Assembly (NCBI GenBank): GCA_050050615.1
Contig: JASFTV010000070.1
Coordinates: forward strand, 1 to 13,210
Direction: 5' to 3'
DNA: 13,210 nucleotides
From: JASFTV01 sp050050615
GTDB lineage: Bacteria > Desulfobacterota > DSM-4660 > Desulfatiglandales > HGW-15
Position numbers and translations under genes: made by a program. The stretch's first letter is position 1; each line of letters begins with the position of its first letter. This document shows positions 1 through 6,512 of this stretch, piece by piece. A model generated the notes under the pieces. The model was not told the origin of the DNA. It made no database searches and saw only the letters and a program-made list of their open reading frames with translations.

Positions 1-112
1 TCCCAGATGCTTCCCTGGATACCTGGATGTAGACGAAGGCAAATGAGGCAACAATCGACAAAAAGATGAAAAGAGCAGAAAAAACAGAGACTTTTAGTAT
101 ATTTTTCTTCAT
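1..112 (-). CDS. N-terminus of a membrane-anchored protein (partial), possibly a penicillin-binding protein
   Basis: The reading frame starts at the ATG at 112-110 and runs off the left edge, giving 37 residues. They begin MKKNILKVSVFSALFIF. A short Lys-rich start is followed by an uninterrupted hydrophobic stretch (about residues 5-29), then a polar segment YIQVSREASG. This is a signal anchor or uncleaved signal peptide with the rest of the protein probably outside the membrane. Its start overlaps the stop of the upstream ATP-grasp gene in an ATGA, so the two are very probably translationally coupled. The layout (short cytoplasmic tail, one helix, then a charged linker) resembles class A penicillin-binding proteins, but no catalytic motif lies inside the window and the identification is a guess. 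The reading frame and its start are much surer than the product. Confidence 0.7.
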   Translation of the reverse strand, partial: MKKNILKVSVFSALFIFLSIVASFAFVYIQVSREASG

Positions 113-912
113 GACTCGGAACAAGCCGTGAGCTTCCCAGAGAGCAGTTTTTCCCTGAGAATCTGTTTGAGATCCAAGCCTCTCATTCTCAGTCCCTTGC
201 GCCCGTATTTCATATTCGCCTCGATCAAGACCCATTGTTCCTCATGGCGTATAAAGTCGAGCCCTACATCGTTGAAGCGACACTTCCGGGCCGTTTTCTG
301 GGCCAGTTCAAGGGCATCACTGGGAATGCCTTTGAAATTGACGGATCCTCCTTGAAAAAGGTTGGTTCTGAAATTGCCGGGCGCGCTCTCGCGCCAATAG
401 GCCAGGACAGGCTCATAGTTAATCAGAATGACCCGTAAATCCCGTTTATGAGGCAAATACTCCTGGATGTAGGCCACATGGGTGAGACGCAGATATCTTT
501 CAAGTTGATCTTGATGCTCGATCTTAAAGACCCCCTTTCCCTGCGCAGAAGCCCTTGGTAGTTTTGCAATGAAGGGGAAAGTGAAATCTTCAAGTATCCC
601 CCGGTGATGAAGACGGTAATATACCCTGGTTCGCGGATGGGGTATGCCCAGCATATAGAAGAGGGTGGTCTGCTTTATTTTTTCATCGGCATATAAGCAG
701 GTCTCCAGACTGGGAAAGAAACTTTTGCCCAGGGTGGTGAAAAACTGGGCGTAGTTACGGGTAGGGTAGAGGATCATCTCTGAACCAAAAATGAGTGCCC
801 TTTCATAGGGGGTATAGTCATGAAAATTGGGCTTCACCCCAAGGGTAATGACCTCAGGAACACCCGTCAACCGACTTCCTAGGGCTACAAAAGGCTTATT
901 GCGGCGAACCAT
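109..912 (-). CDS. RimK-like ATP-grasp family ligase
   Basis: This 267-residue protein has an ATP-grasp layout: an N-terminal pre-ATP region (about 1-75), a nucleotide-binding middle domain with FPFIAKLPRASAQGKG (about 112-127), and a C-terminal acid/Asn metal site in DVGLDF...LIEANMKYG (about 218-238). Such enzymes join a carboxylate to an amine or thiol through an acyl-phosphate made from ATP. The closest recognisable branch is RimK/COG0189-like; the substrate cannot be read from sequence. The start at 912 is supported by a purine-rich ribosome site (AGAGGGAAGG) just upstream. It lies 39 bp after mtaD and overlaps the next gene by 4 bp (ATGA), so it belongs to the leftward phosphorylase/deaminase operon. 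If the downstream gene is an envelope protein, the ligase may modify a peptide or envelope component, but this is inference. Confidence 0.8.
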   Translation of the reverse strand: MVRRNKPFVALGSRLTGVPEVITLGVKPNFHDYTPYERALIFGSEMILYPTRNYAQFFTTLGKSFFPSLETCLYADEKIKQTTLFYMLGIPHPRTRVYYRLHHRGILEDFTFPFIAKLPRASAQGKGVFKIEHQDQLERYLRLTHVAYIQEYLPHKRDLRVILINYEPVLAYWRESAPGNFRTNLFQGGSVNFKGIPSDALELAQKTARKCRFNDVGLDFIRHEEQWVLIEANMKYGRKGLRMRGLDLKQILREKLLSGKLTACSES

Positions 913-951
913 CTTTCCTTCCCTCTGTGCACGTTGGTCCTAAGAGAAGTC

Positions 952-2268
952 CTACTTTGAAACCCATTTCAGCACATCTTTCGACTTCTCTTTTGCTCTT
1001 GTCAAGACCTCCTTAAGATCCAGGCTCAGAAGTTTTCGATCCTCCATAACCAACCGGCCATTGATGATGGCATGACTCACATCATTTCCCTTCGCCGCAT
1101 AGACAAGGTGGGAGTAGGGGTTATACATCGGGGTCAGATGGGGTTTGTTTGTGTCCACAATGATAATATCCGCTTTTTTCCCTACCTCGAGAGAACCGAC
1201 GAGGCTCCCAAAACCCAATGCTCTTGCGCCTTGGGTCGTGGCCATGCGCAACACCGTAAAGGCATCCAATACGGTTGGATCCATGGTCTGAACCTTGTGG
1301 AGCTTTGCAGCCATATCCATTTCGGCGAAAAGATCCAGGTTGTTATTCGATGCGCACCCGTCCGTTCCTAACGCCACCGTGACGCCTTGCGCGAGCAGTT
1401 TAAAGACAGGGGAGATGCCGGAAGCAAGTTTCATGTTGCTCTCAGGATTGTTTATCGCCTTCACAGAATGTTCTGCCATTCTCTTGATCTCTGGGTCGTC
1501 CAGATGCACGCAGTGATCCGCAATGAGATGGGGGCCAAGAACCCCCAACGATTCAAGATGCTCAAAGGGTCTCTTGCCGTATTTTTCCTTCACCTCTGCG
1601 ATTTCAGTCGTGGTTTCGGCGACGTGGATGATCAAGGGCACTTGATAATCCAGAGCCAGTTTATTGGCTGCAACGAGAAGATCGGGACTGCAGGTATAGA
1701 CAGAATGGGGTTCCACCGCGATCGACACGAGGGGATCATCTTGCCACTTTTGGATCAACGATTCCGAGTACTCGAGGCCTCTTTCTATAGGCCCGTAATT
1801 GGGGGAGGGAAAATCATAGAGGACCTCTCCAACCAGACATCGCATGCCCGCCTCTTGCGCCGCCTGTGCCACCTCGTCCTCAAAGAGATACATGTCACAA
1901 AAGGTGGTCGTCCCAGACATGATCATCTCCGCGCAAGCAAGCATGGTCCCGACACGAACAAAATCTCCGTCCATCCGGCTTTCAACCGGAAAGATGTAGT
2001 TGTTCAGCCATTCCATAAGGGGTAGGTCATCAGCCAGCCCTCTAAACAGGGTCATGGCCGCATGCGTATGGCCGTTGATCAATCCCGGAAGGATAAGACC
2101 ACCCTTTGCATCGATCACTTTTTTGGCTCTGATCTTCTCAACCTCATCCGTGCCGGTACTCGAAATCGTGTCTCCTTTTATGCCCAAGAAACCATCCCTG
2201 ATGATGGAGCCTTTTGCGTCCATAGTTAGAATCGTTCCGTTTTCTATCAACAAATCCAACCCGTTCAT
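952..2268 (-). CDS. mtaD: 5-methylthioadenosine/S-adenosylhomocysteine deaminase (MtaD/DadD family)
   Basis: This 438-residue cytosolic metal-dependent amidohydrolase is close to the usual family length. The metal and catalytic set is visible: HTH in GLINGHTHA (His67, His69), His188, HVAE (His215, Glu218), DHCVH (His252, His255) and GTDG (Asp302). The family deaminates the adenine ring of MTA, SAH and, in characterised archaeal members, 5'-deoxyadenosine, giving inosine-type nucleosides and ammonia. NNPESNMKLASG (272-283) has Asn where I recall many relatives having His in HNP; this is not one of the main metal ligands. A GAAGGG ribosome site lies 8 bp before the start. The gene sits 129 bp downstream of the nucleoside phosphorylase, which can cleave the products, so the pair looks like a salvage route for SAM by-products. 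Guanine or chlorohydrolase paralogs are less likely given the SNMKLASG and TDGCASNN motifs. Confidence 0.92.
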   Translation of the reverse strand: MNGLDLLIENGTILTMDAKGSIIRDGFLGIKGDTISSTGTDEVEKIRAKKVIDAKGGLILPGLINGHTHAAMTLFRGLADDLPLMEWLNNYIFPVESRMDGDFVRVGTMLACAEMIMSGTTTFCDMYLFEDEVAQAAQEAGMRCLVGEVLYDFPSPNYGPIERGLEYSESLIQKWQDDPLVSIAVEPHSVYTCSPDLLVAANKLALDYQVPLIIHVAETTTEIAEVKEKYGKRPFEHLESLGVLGPHLIADHCVHLDDPEIKRMAEHSVKAINNPESNMKLASGISPVFKLLAQGVTVALGTDGCASNNNLDLFAEMDMAAKLHKVQTMDPTVLDAFTVLRMATTQGARALGFGSLVGSLEVGKKADIIIVDTNKPHLTPMYNPYSHLVYAAKGNDVSHAIINGRLVMEDRKLLSLDLKEVLTRAKEKSKDVLKWVSK

Positions 2269-2345
2269 CCTAGGTGCCCTTCGTCATCCAAAATAACCCA
2301 AACGCAAACAATCCCTGAGTTCCTCATTCACTCCTAAGAATATCT

Positions 2346-2367
2346 GGGGCCCGACCGGCCAGGCCCC
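2346..2367 (-). repeat. GC-rich hairpin between the phosphorylase and mtaD genes
   Basis: GGGGCC at 2346-2351 pairs perfectly with GGCCCC at 2362-2367 around a 10-base loop. It lies in the 129-bp gap of the leftward operon, about 30 bp after the phosphorylase stop. No U-rich run follows on the minus strand, so it is not a standard intrinsic terminator. It could protect the 3' end of the upstream message or tune the two genes relative to each other. Confidence 0.4.
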
Positions 2368-2397
2368 CGTTTGGCAGCAACGGAGTCCGGCCAATGA

Positions 2398-3216
2398 CTA
2401 CCCCGGCAGTGCCCCAACGATCTGCTCCCACAAAAGGGCAAGCTTCGGCCCGGCCCTTTCCGCGGTGGCGATGACCTCCTCGATAGAGGTCTTCTTCATA
2501 GACTCGGGCAGGTTGACATTGGTGATGGCGACGATGACCATGACCTTGAGGCCGCAGTGAACAGCCACAATAACCTCCGGTACTGTGGACATCCCGACCG
2601 CGTCAGCCCCGATCATTCGCAAAAAGCGGGTTTCAGCAGGTGTCTCGAGGCTCGGCCCGGGAATGCCCACATACACCCCCTGCCGCAGTGAGATCGCCGA
2701 TTCCAAGGCCTTTTCTCTGGCGAGTGTCACCAGGTCCCTGTCGTAAGCCTCCGACATATCTGGAAAACGAGGTCCAAAGGCATCCAGATTGGCCCCGATT
2801 AACGGATTCCTCCCTGTGAGGTTGATGTGATCGGTCACAATCATGAGGTCGGCCGGTTCGAAGCGTGGATTCAGACCGCCGGCCGCGCTTGATACGAGCA
2901 GGGTTTTGATGCCCAACTTGGACATCACCCGGATGGGAAACGTAACCTCTTGGGGTGTATACCCTTCATAAATATGAAATCTTCCCTCCATGGCAATCAC
3001 GCTCTTTTTAGCGAGTCTCCCCGCGACAAGCGTCCCTCTGTGTCCCTCGGCGGTCGACTGGGGAAAATGGGGGATTTCACGGTATGGAATCCGTATATCG
3101 ATCTCCATCTTCCCGGTCAGATCGCCTAAGCCTGTTCCTGTAATGAGGCCTATCTTCGGTGGCATGGCCAGTTCTGGGGCAAGAAAATCGGCGGTTTCCT
3201 CAACCCTGCGAAGCAT
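2398..3216 (-). CDS. Purine nucleoside phosphorylase, type I (PNP/MTAP superfamily)
   Basis: This is a 272-residue trimeric-type (PNP-I/COG0005) phosphorylase. It cleaves purine nucleosides with phosphate to free base and ribose-1-phosphate. Visible landmarks are ITGTGLG (about 25-31, phosphate loop), a His-Gly-Arg site HRGT, SSAAGGLN, GPSLETPAE with Glu191 (human Glu201), GMSTVPE with Met209, and AITN with Asn233 (human Asn243). Glu and Asn at these places go with 6-oxopurines (inosine/guanosine type) rather than adenosine. The human 5'-OH-binding His257 corresponds to Ile245, next to the conserved EEV, which suggests a hydrophobic 5' pocket. The next gene encodes MTA/SAH deaminase, so 5'-methylthioinosine or 5'-deoxyinosine are plausible substrates. 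AGGGGAG stands about 8 bp before the ATG. It is probably the first gene of the leftward operon. Confidence 0.9.
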   Translation of the reverse strand: MLRRVEETADFLAPELAMPPKIGLITGTGLGDLTGKMEIDIRIPYREIPHFPQSTAEGHRGTLVAGRLAKKSVIAMEGRFHIYEGYTPQEVTFPIRVMSKLGIKTLLVSSAAGGLNPRFEPADLMIVTDHINLTGRNPLIGANLDAFGPRFPDMSEAYDRDLVTLAREKALESAISLRQGVYVGIPGPSLETPAETRFLRMIGADAVGMSTVPEVIVAVHCGLKVMVIVAITNVNLPESMKKTSIEEVIATAERAGPKLALLWEQIVGALPG

Positions 3217-3258
3217 AGCGTATCTCCCCTGATCTTTGGAATTGGACGATTCATTTCT

Positions 3259-3274
3259 CCCTTTTGATAAAGGG
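3259..3274. repeat. Small palindrome CCCTTT-TGAT-AAAGGG
   Basis: A perfect 6-bp stem (8 bp counting one G-T pair) with a 4-base loop, 43 bp upstream of the phosphorylase start. Short palindromes of this look (runs of C, TTT, then AAA and runs of G) are often dispersed in bacterial genomes. The copy number here is unknown. Confidence 0.4.
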
Positions 3275-3490
3275 GGATTTTGTCATAGTGTTTGTCCTAG
3301 AACACGATCATTGTTCGTGCAATGCCGCCTCTGGGGACGCCACGGACGAGTTAGCACCGAGATCAAAGCGATCCAGCTTAGGGCCCGGCTTTTCCCTTTG
3401 ACGGATAAACTGTTACCACAAAAGATAAACAATTCAAAGCGCTAACTGGTCGGCGGTTTCAAGAATAACGTTCCAATGCTTTCTGAGCGT

Positions 3491-3610
3491 CACCCCCCAC
3501 CCAAACCGTTCGGCTGAGCTCATGCCGAAGCCCTCCCCCTTCAAGCAGGCGGGCAGGGTGGGGGTGGCTTGAGCCTTGTGAAGATATTTATGAAACGCTT
3601 TACGCGTTTC
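3491..3610. repeat. Cluster of short palindromes, probable dispersed repeat
   Basis: CACCCCCCACCC at 3491-3502 faces GGGTGGGGGTGG at about 3556-3567 in inverted order. Between them TTCGGC and GCCGAA form a perfect 6-bp stem around TGAGCTCAT (about 3509-3529). Just to the right GAAACGC (3592-3598) and GCGTTTC (3604-3610) form a perfect 7-bp stem with a 5-base loop. The alternation of C-runs and G-runs, and its spurious minus-strand translation (PTLPACLKGEGF), are typical of intergenic repeats wrongly called as genes. Confidence 0.45.
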
Positions 3611-3702
3611 CATCCAGAAATGGCTCTTTTCTCGATGGAGGGCGTCCTCTGCGGGTTTCCATCTGCGGCGCACTGCCTCTGTACCCCTCAAAATTTTTCC
3701 TC

Positions 3703-3730
3703 TTGACCTGGATTTCCGGCCTAATATAAA
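3703..3730 (+). promoter_or_regulatory. Possible sigma70-type promoter reading into the inverted-repeat element
   Basis: TTGACC at 3703-3708 is followed after 16 bp by TATAAA at 3725-3730. Both boxes are one mismatch from consensus. Transcription would begin near 3737 and pass through the 3770-4011 element towards the PHP gene. It could serve a non-coding transcript or be the distal promoter of the rightward genes. Confidence 0.4.
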
Positions 3731-3769
3731 AGTTCGTAACATTTCAGCCTTATGAAACAGCTCGGTGAT

Positions 3770-4011
3770 GGTCTTAGCCGTGGGGCTCTCTTTTCAAAAA
3801 CGAAGGGCATCAAGGAGCAATTATGCAAAAAGGGGTAGCAAAGGCGGGCGGAGGACCTGATCAGTCGATCCTATACATCACCTTGCATGGATGCTCCTAG
3901 GAGGCTCTCCGCCCTGCCTGTCCCGCCCCTGCGGGGCCTCACCCATGGCCTTACGCTGGTTCCCGGGCAGCGACCTTTCGTTTTTGAAAAGAGAGCCCCA
4001 TGGCTAAGACC
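3770..4011. repeat. 242-bp element with 38-bp terminal inverted repeats (MITE-like)
   Basis: The left arm 3770-3807 starts GGTCTTAGCCGTGGGGCTCT and the right arm 3974-4011 is its reverse complement at 36 of 38 positions, with one difference near each end of the arm. The identity stops sharply at both outer edges. No clear target duplication is seen. The interior carries more paired segments: AGGAGCAATTATGCAA (about 3813-3828) against TTGCATGGATGCTCCT (about 3881-3896), GGCGGGCGGAG (from 3843) against CTCCGCCCTGCC (from about 3907), and a CCCGC/GCGGG hairpin near 3925. No transposase frame is present inside. It may be a non-autonomous transposable element or a long-stem structured RNA. Confidence 0.65.
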
Positions 4012-4179
4012 GGCGGAATTTTCATAGAGCTAAACTGTGACAGAAGTTCTTACTTTTTTGTGTGTTGCCGCGTATGGCTGACCGAAGTAAGGATGAACGC
4101 TCGTCGCCCTTATCCCCCCTGAATGCAGGCTGGAAGGTGATTGTGGGTGACGATACCGGTATACGCCGGGTTCCTGATC

Positions 4180-5058
4180 ATGAGAATAGATCTTCACATA
4201 CATTCCAATTGCTCGGACGGCCGTATGACTCTAGAAGAGATTTTTCACGAGGCAGATCAAAGAGGCATGGGGCTTATTTCCATTACCGATCACGATTCTA
4301 TGGATGCACAAGCAACGGCAAAAAGCCTCGCCGAACAACACGGCATCCACTACATTAACGGTCTGGAGTTGAGCGTCACATTTTCCCATTCGAAGTATAG
4401 GAAGGGAAAGGCCGTTTCTCTCGATTTCCTTGCTTACCAATATGACATCCAGTACACCCCTCTCATCGACAAACTCGAAGAACTGAGAGAATACAGGCAA
4501 GAGAGAGCGGAACGCATCCTTGAGAAAATCAACCAAGAGCTGATCAAGGAAAACTTGCAAGCCTTTTCCCAGCAGGATCTGGAGGCGATCCAGAATTCGG
4601 TGGACGGCACTTTTGGTCGCCCACACATTGCCGCTTACATGATCAAACAAGGCATCGTCGCCAATAAGAAGGAGGCGTTTGACAGGTATCTCGTCAAGTG
4701 TAATGTCCCCAAAATGCCCCTTTCTCTGCAAGAGGCCTCAGTCTTGATCAGGGGTGCTCAGGGAACACTGATGCTGGCCCATCCGAACGACCCCAGAGGC
4801 ACATCTCTCATCTCCCTTACCGATTCCCTCTCTGAACAGCAAAAGATTATTGAGGAGGCGATGCTGCCTTACATAGACGGTGTGGAGTGCTGGCACTCCA
4901 TGCATGATGCAAATACAACAGCCTCCTATCTCGCTTTCGCAAGGAAATTGGGGCTGATGCGCACCGGAGGCTCGGATTGCCACCAAAGCCCGGTTCTCAT
5001 GGGCACGGTGGATATCCCTGCTGATGTGGCCGGACAGTTTGGGGTCCCGGTGACGTGA
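4180..5058 (+). CDS. PHP-domain phosphoesterase (TrpH/YciV, RNase AM-like)
   Basis: The protein has 292 residues from the ATG at 4180. PHP metal motifs occur in order: DLHIH (4-8), CSDG (11-14), TDHD (36-39), GLEL with Glu63, GRPHIA (about 150), AHPND (about 205) and GSDCH (264-268). Relatives of the TrpH/YciV group are metal-dependent cytosolic enzymes; characterised members remove phosphate from nucleoside 3',5'-bisphosphates or act as 5'-3' exonucleases on short RNA. The family normally begins with M-x-I-D-L-H, so ATG 4180 is preferred over the in-frame TTG at 4141, although no strong ribosome site precedes 4180 and GGAAGG lies just before the TTG. The protein differs from histidinol-phosphatases and DNA polymerase PHP domains by lacking their extra domains. 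It is the first gene right of the palindrome-rich gap. Confidence 0.87.
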   Translation: MRIDLHIHSNCSDGRMTLEEIFHEADQRGMGLISITDHDSMDAQATAKSLAEQHGIHYINGLELSVTFSHSKYRKGKAVSLDFLAYQYDIQYTPLIDKLEELREYRQERAERILEKINQELIKENLQAFSQQDLEAIQNSVDGTFGRPHIAAYMIKQGIVANKKEAFDRYLVKCNVPKMPLSLQEASVLIRGAQGTLMLAHPNDPRGTSLISLTDSLSEQQKIIEEAMLPYIDGVECWHSMHDANTTASYLAFARKLGLMRTGGSDCHQSPVLMGTVDIPADVAGQFGVPVT

Positions 5059-5165
5059 AGCTCCCCGCGCCATTCTTCCCCGCCCTTCCGGACGGGGCTC
5101 TCTGCCGCGGTTTTTGTGGAAAGCAAAGGGCTACCACTCAAAAAACCTATCCAAAGGGGAAAACC

Positions 5166-6164
5166 ATGTCTTCCATCATAGAGGATCTCTTAGACCCGGC
5201 TTCACTCCCTGATGAGACAAAAAACGTTTCAGTGGTTCAAACGCATATCTCCATCGTGTTCGTTGCAGATAGATTCGTCTACAAGGTGAAGAAACCGGTC
5301 AATTTCGGGTTCCTGGACTTTTTGACCTTGGAAAAAAGAGCCCATTTTTGTCACCAGGAGGTCAAGCTGAACAGAAGGCTTGCAAAAGACGTTTACATAG
5401 GCGTCCTTCCCATTACATTTGATGGGAAGCGTCACAGCATGCGCGTTACCACTGGGGACATTGTGGAATACGCCGTGAAAATGAAACGGATCCCGAATGA
5501 AAAACTGATGAAATCCCTGTTTGAGAGGGGCGAACTCACAAAAGATCACCTGCACAAGATCGCCCAGGTCCTCGCTCGATTTCATCTCAATGCCCTCAGG
5601 AATCCTGAAATAGATGCGTATGGCGAACCGGAGCGGTTCAAGGTCAACACAAATGAAAATTTTGAGCAGGTCAAAAAGTATGTCGGGATAACCGTCCAGG
5701 AAGAGATCTTTGGGGCACTCAAACGTTGGACGGACAACTTTTATGGGGTCAATAGAAATCTTTTTCTTGAAAGGATCAGACAAGGAAGAATTAGAGATTG
5801 CCATGGTGATCTTCACATGGAGCATGTCTGCCTCACGGAAGACCTTCAGATTATTGACTGTATCGAATTCAACGATCGCTTCCGGTACAGTGATGCTATC
5901 GCTGACATCGCTTTCCTTCTCATGGACCTGGACTACCATGGAGGTGTAAACTTGTCCCATCTTTTATGGGAAGCCTACAAGAAGCTCACAAATGAAGAGA
6001 ACGTGGAATCCCTGCTCATTTTTTATAAGGTCTACCGTGCCTTTGTTCGCGGAAAAGTGAACAGCTTTCAGGCGGATGATGAAACAATAGGCGACGATGA
6101 AAAGGAGGAGGCGATTCAGAGGGCCAGGGCATATTTTCAACTTGCCTTTTCCTATATCAGTTAG
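5166..6164 (+). CDS. COG2187-type aminoglycoside-phosphotransferase-like kinase
   Basis: From the ATG at 5166 the protein has 332 residues. AAAGGGGA ends 5 bp before this ATG, which favours it over an upstream GTG frame at 5055. Features are VYKVKKPVNFGFLDF with its nucleotide-site lysines (about 38-52), the Brenner loop HGDLH (213-217, catalytic Asp215), and the metal site IDCIEFND (Asp231, Glu234). This is the APH/protein-kinase fold of the uncharacterised family COG2187; antibiotic resistance is not implied. In many bacteria this domain is the N-terminal half of a fusion with a COG0645 P-loop kinase. Here the kinase half is a separate gene starting at 6647. The substrate is unknown. It lies 107 bp after the PHP gene, and the gap holds only a weak CCCCG/CGGGG hairpin (5079-5098). 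Confidence 0.85.
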   Translation: MSSIIEDLLDPASLPDETKNVSVVQTHISIVFVADRFVYKVKKPVNFGFLDFLTLEKRAHFCHQEVKLNRRLAKDVYIGVLPITFDGKRHSMRVTTGDIVEYAVKMKRIPNEKLMKSLFERGELTKDHLHKIAQVLARFHLNALRNPEIDAYGEPERFKVNTNENFEQVKKYVGITVQEEIFGALKRWTDNFYGVNRNLFLERIRQGRIRDCHGDLHMEHVCLTEDLQIIDCIEFNDRFRYSDAIADIAFLLMDLDYHGGVNLSHLLWEAYKKLTNEENVESLLIFYKVYRAFVRGKVNSFQADDETIGDDEKEEAIQRARAYFQLAFSYIS

Positions 6165-6245
6165 CCCATGGGCCGTCAGGCGCTGAGCTCCGACAACCTT
6201 GGTAAGAAACGGGGCCATGAAAAAGTCAGCAAAGTGACACAAACA

Positions 6246-6254
6246 TGTTATAAT
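6246..6254 (+). promoter_or_regulatory. Extended -10 promoter (TGTTATAAT)
   Basis: TG-N-TATAAT is a perfect extended -10 element. A good -35 is not visible at the expected distance (TCAGCA), which is tolerated by extended -10 promoters. It lies 82 bp after the COG2187 gene and about 220 bp before the terminator-like hairpin, so it could drive a short RNA. Confidence 0.45.
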
Positions 6255-6260
6255 ATTTCA

Positions 6261-6499
6261 GTGTTTCTTAGGATTGCCCGGTTAGGATTTTGCGTAAGTC
6301 TGTTTCATGGCGAGTGAGTAGTCTATGTCGGCTAATATTTGTCGTTCCCTGCTCATCCCAGTTTTCTCCAGGTGATATCTATTGCCTTGGAGGGCGGTGG
6401 TCAAATATTTGCAGTCTAAGTAAGCAAGGCTAAAATGCCCAGGGGTTCCGTGGCGTAAACCCAAATATTTGGCCACTGCGGAACTCAGTGGGGTTTTTT
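6261..6499 (+). ncRNA. Candidate small RNA of about 240 nt (hypothetical)
   Basis: This call rests only on context: an extended -10 promoter at 6246-6254, no credible plus-strand gene after it, strong inverted repeats within, and a terminator-like hairpin with six T at 6473-6499. The 5' end near 6261 is an estimate. No known RNA family is recognised. The same region could instead be a dead mobile repeat. Confidence 0.25.
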
Positions 6500-6512
6500 C
6501 GAGATATCACCT
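6370..6512. repeat. Nested inverted repeats around two CAAATATTTG palindromes
   Basis: AGGTGATATCT at 6370-6380 is exactly complementary in inverted order to AGATATCACCT at 6502-6512. Nested inside, GTGGTCAAATATTTG (6397-6411) faces CAAATATTTGGCCAC (6462-6476) with one mismatch. Both inner arms contain the perfect 10-bp palindrome CAAATATTTG, 60 bp apart. The outer and inner pairs have nearly the same centre (about 6441 and 6437), so the whole segment can form one long imperfect hairpin. Confidence 0.6.
6473..6499 (+). terminator. Rho-independent terminator-like hairpin
   Basis: CCACTG (6473-6478) pairs with CAGTGG (6486-6491) around a 7-base loop, followed by GG and TTTTTT (6494-6499). The stem is short, but the T-run is good. 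It would end transcripts from the COG2187 gene or from the promoter at 6246, separating them from the P-loop kinase gene. Confidence 0.5.

Larger units (their letters stand above)
3217..4179. other. Divergent intergenic region, 963 bp, rich in palindromes and without a convincing gene
   Basis: This gap separates the leftward phosphorylase operon from the rightward PHP gene and should hold the promoters of both. Short open frames exist on both strands (for example 3236-3445 plus and 3434-3742 minus), but their peptides are low in complexity and rich in Arg/Pro from palindromic DNA. None has family motifs. The contents are a CCCTTT/AAAGGG hairpin at 3259-3274, a G/C-run palindromic cluster at 3491-3610, a promoter-like site at 3703-3730, and the 242-bp inverted-repeat element at 3770-4011. 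From 4012 to 4179 I see no repeat and no clear promoter. Confidence 0.6.

Noticed and set aside
1387..2025. 212-codon plus-strand frame
   Set aside because: It is antisense to mtaD. Its codons mirror the conserved deaminase sequence.
3236..3445. 69-codon plus-strand open frame
   Set aside because: It lies in the upstream region of the phosphorylase gene, shows no motif and covers a small palindrome.
3434..3742. 102-codon minus-strand open frame
   Set aside because: It crosses the palindrome cluster. Its peptide (ATPTLPACLKGEGFGM) is typical of translated intergenic repeats, and it has no family motif.
3770..4011. Insertion sequence with transposase
   Set aside because: Inverted repeats are present, but the interior is only 166 bp and has no transposase frame or clear target duplication.
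4062..4358. 98-codon plus-strand frame containing AGWKVIVGDD, reminiscent of a receiver-domain start
   Set aside because: The similarity covers only a few residues, and the frame continues out of phase through the clear PHP gene. It is at best a tiny relic.
4231..4731. 166-codon minus-strand frame
   Set aside because: It is fully antisense to the PHP gene, whose metal motifs are intact.
5229..5960. 243-codon minus-strand frame
   Set aside because: It is antisense to the COG2187-type kinase, which carries HGDLH and IEFND motifs.
6282..6476. 64-codon minus-strand frame with GTG start
   Set aside because: Both ends lie in the CAAATATTTG palindromes, which produce the repeated KYL motif. It has no ribosome site and no recognised domain.
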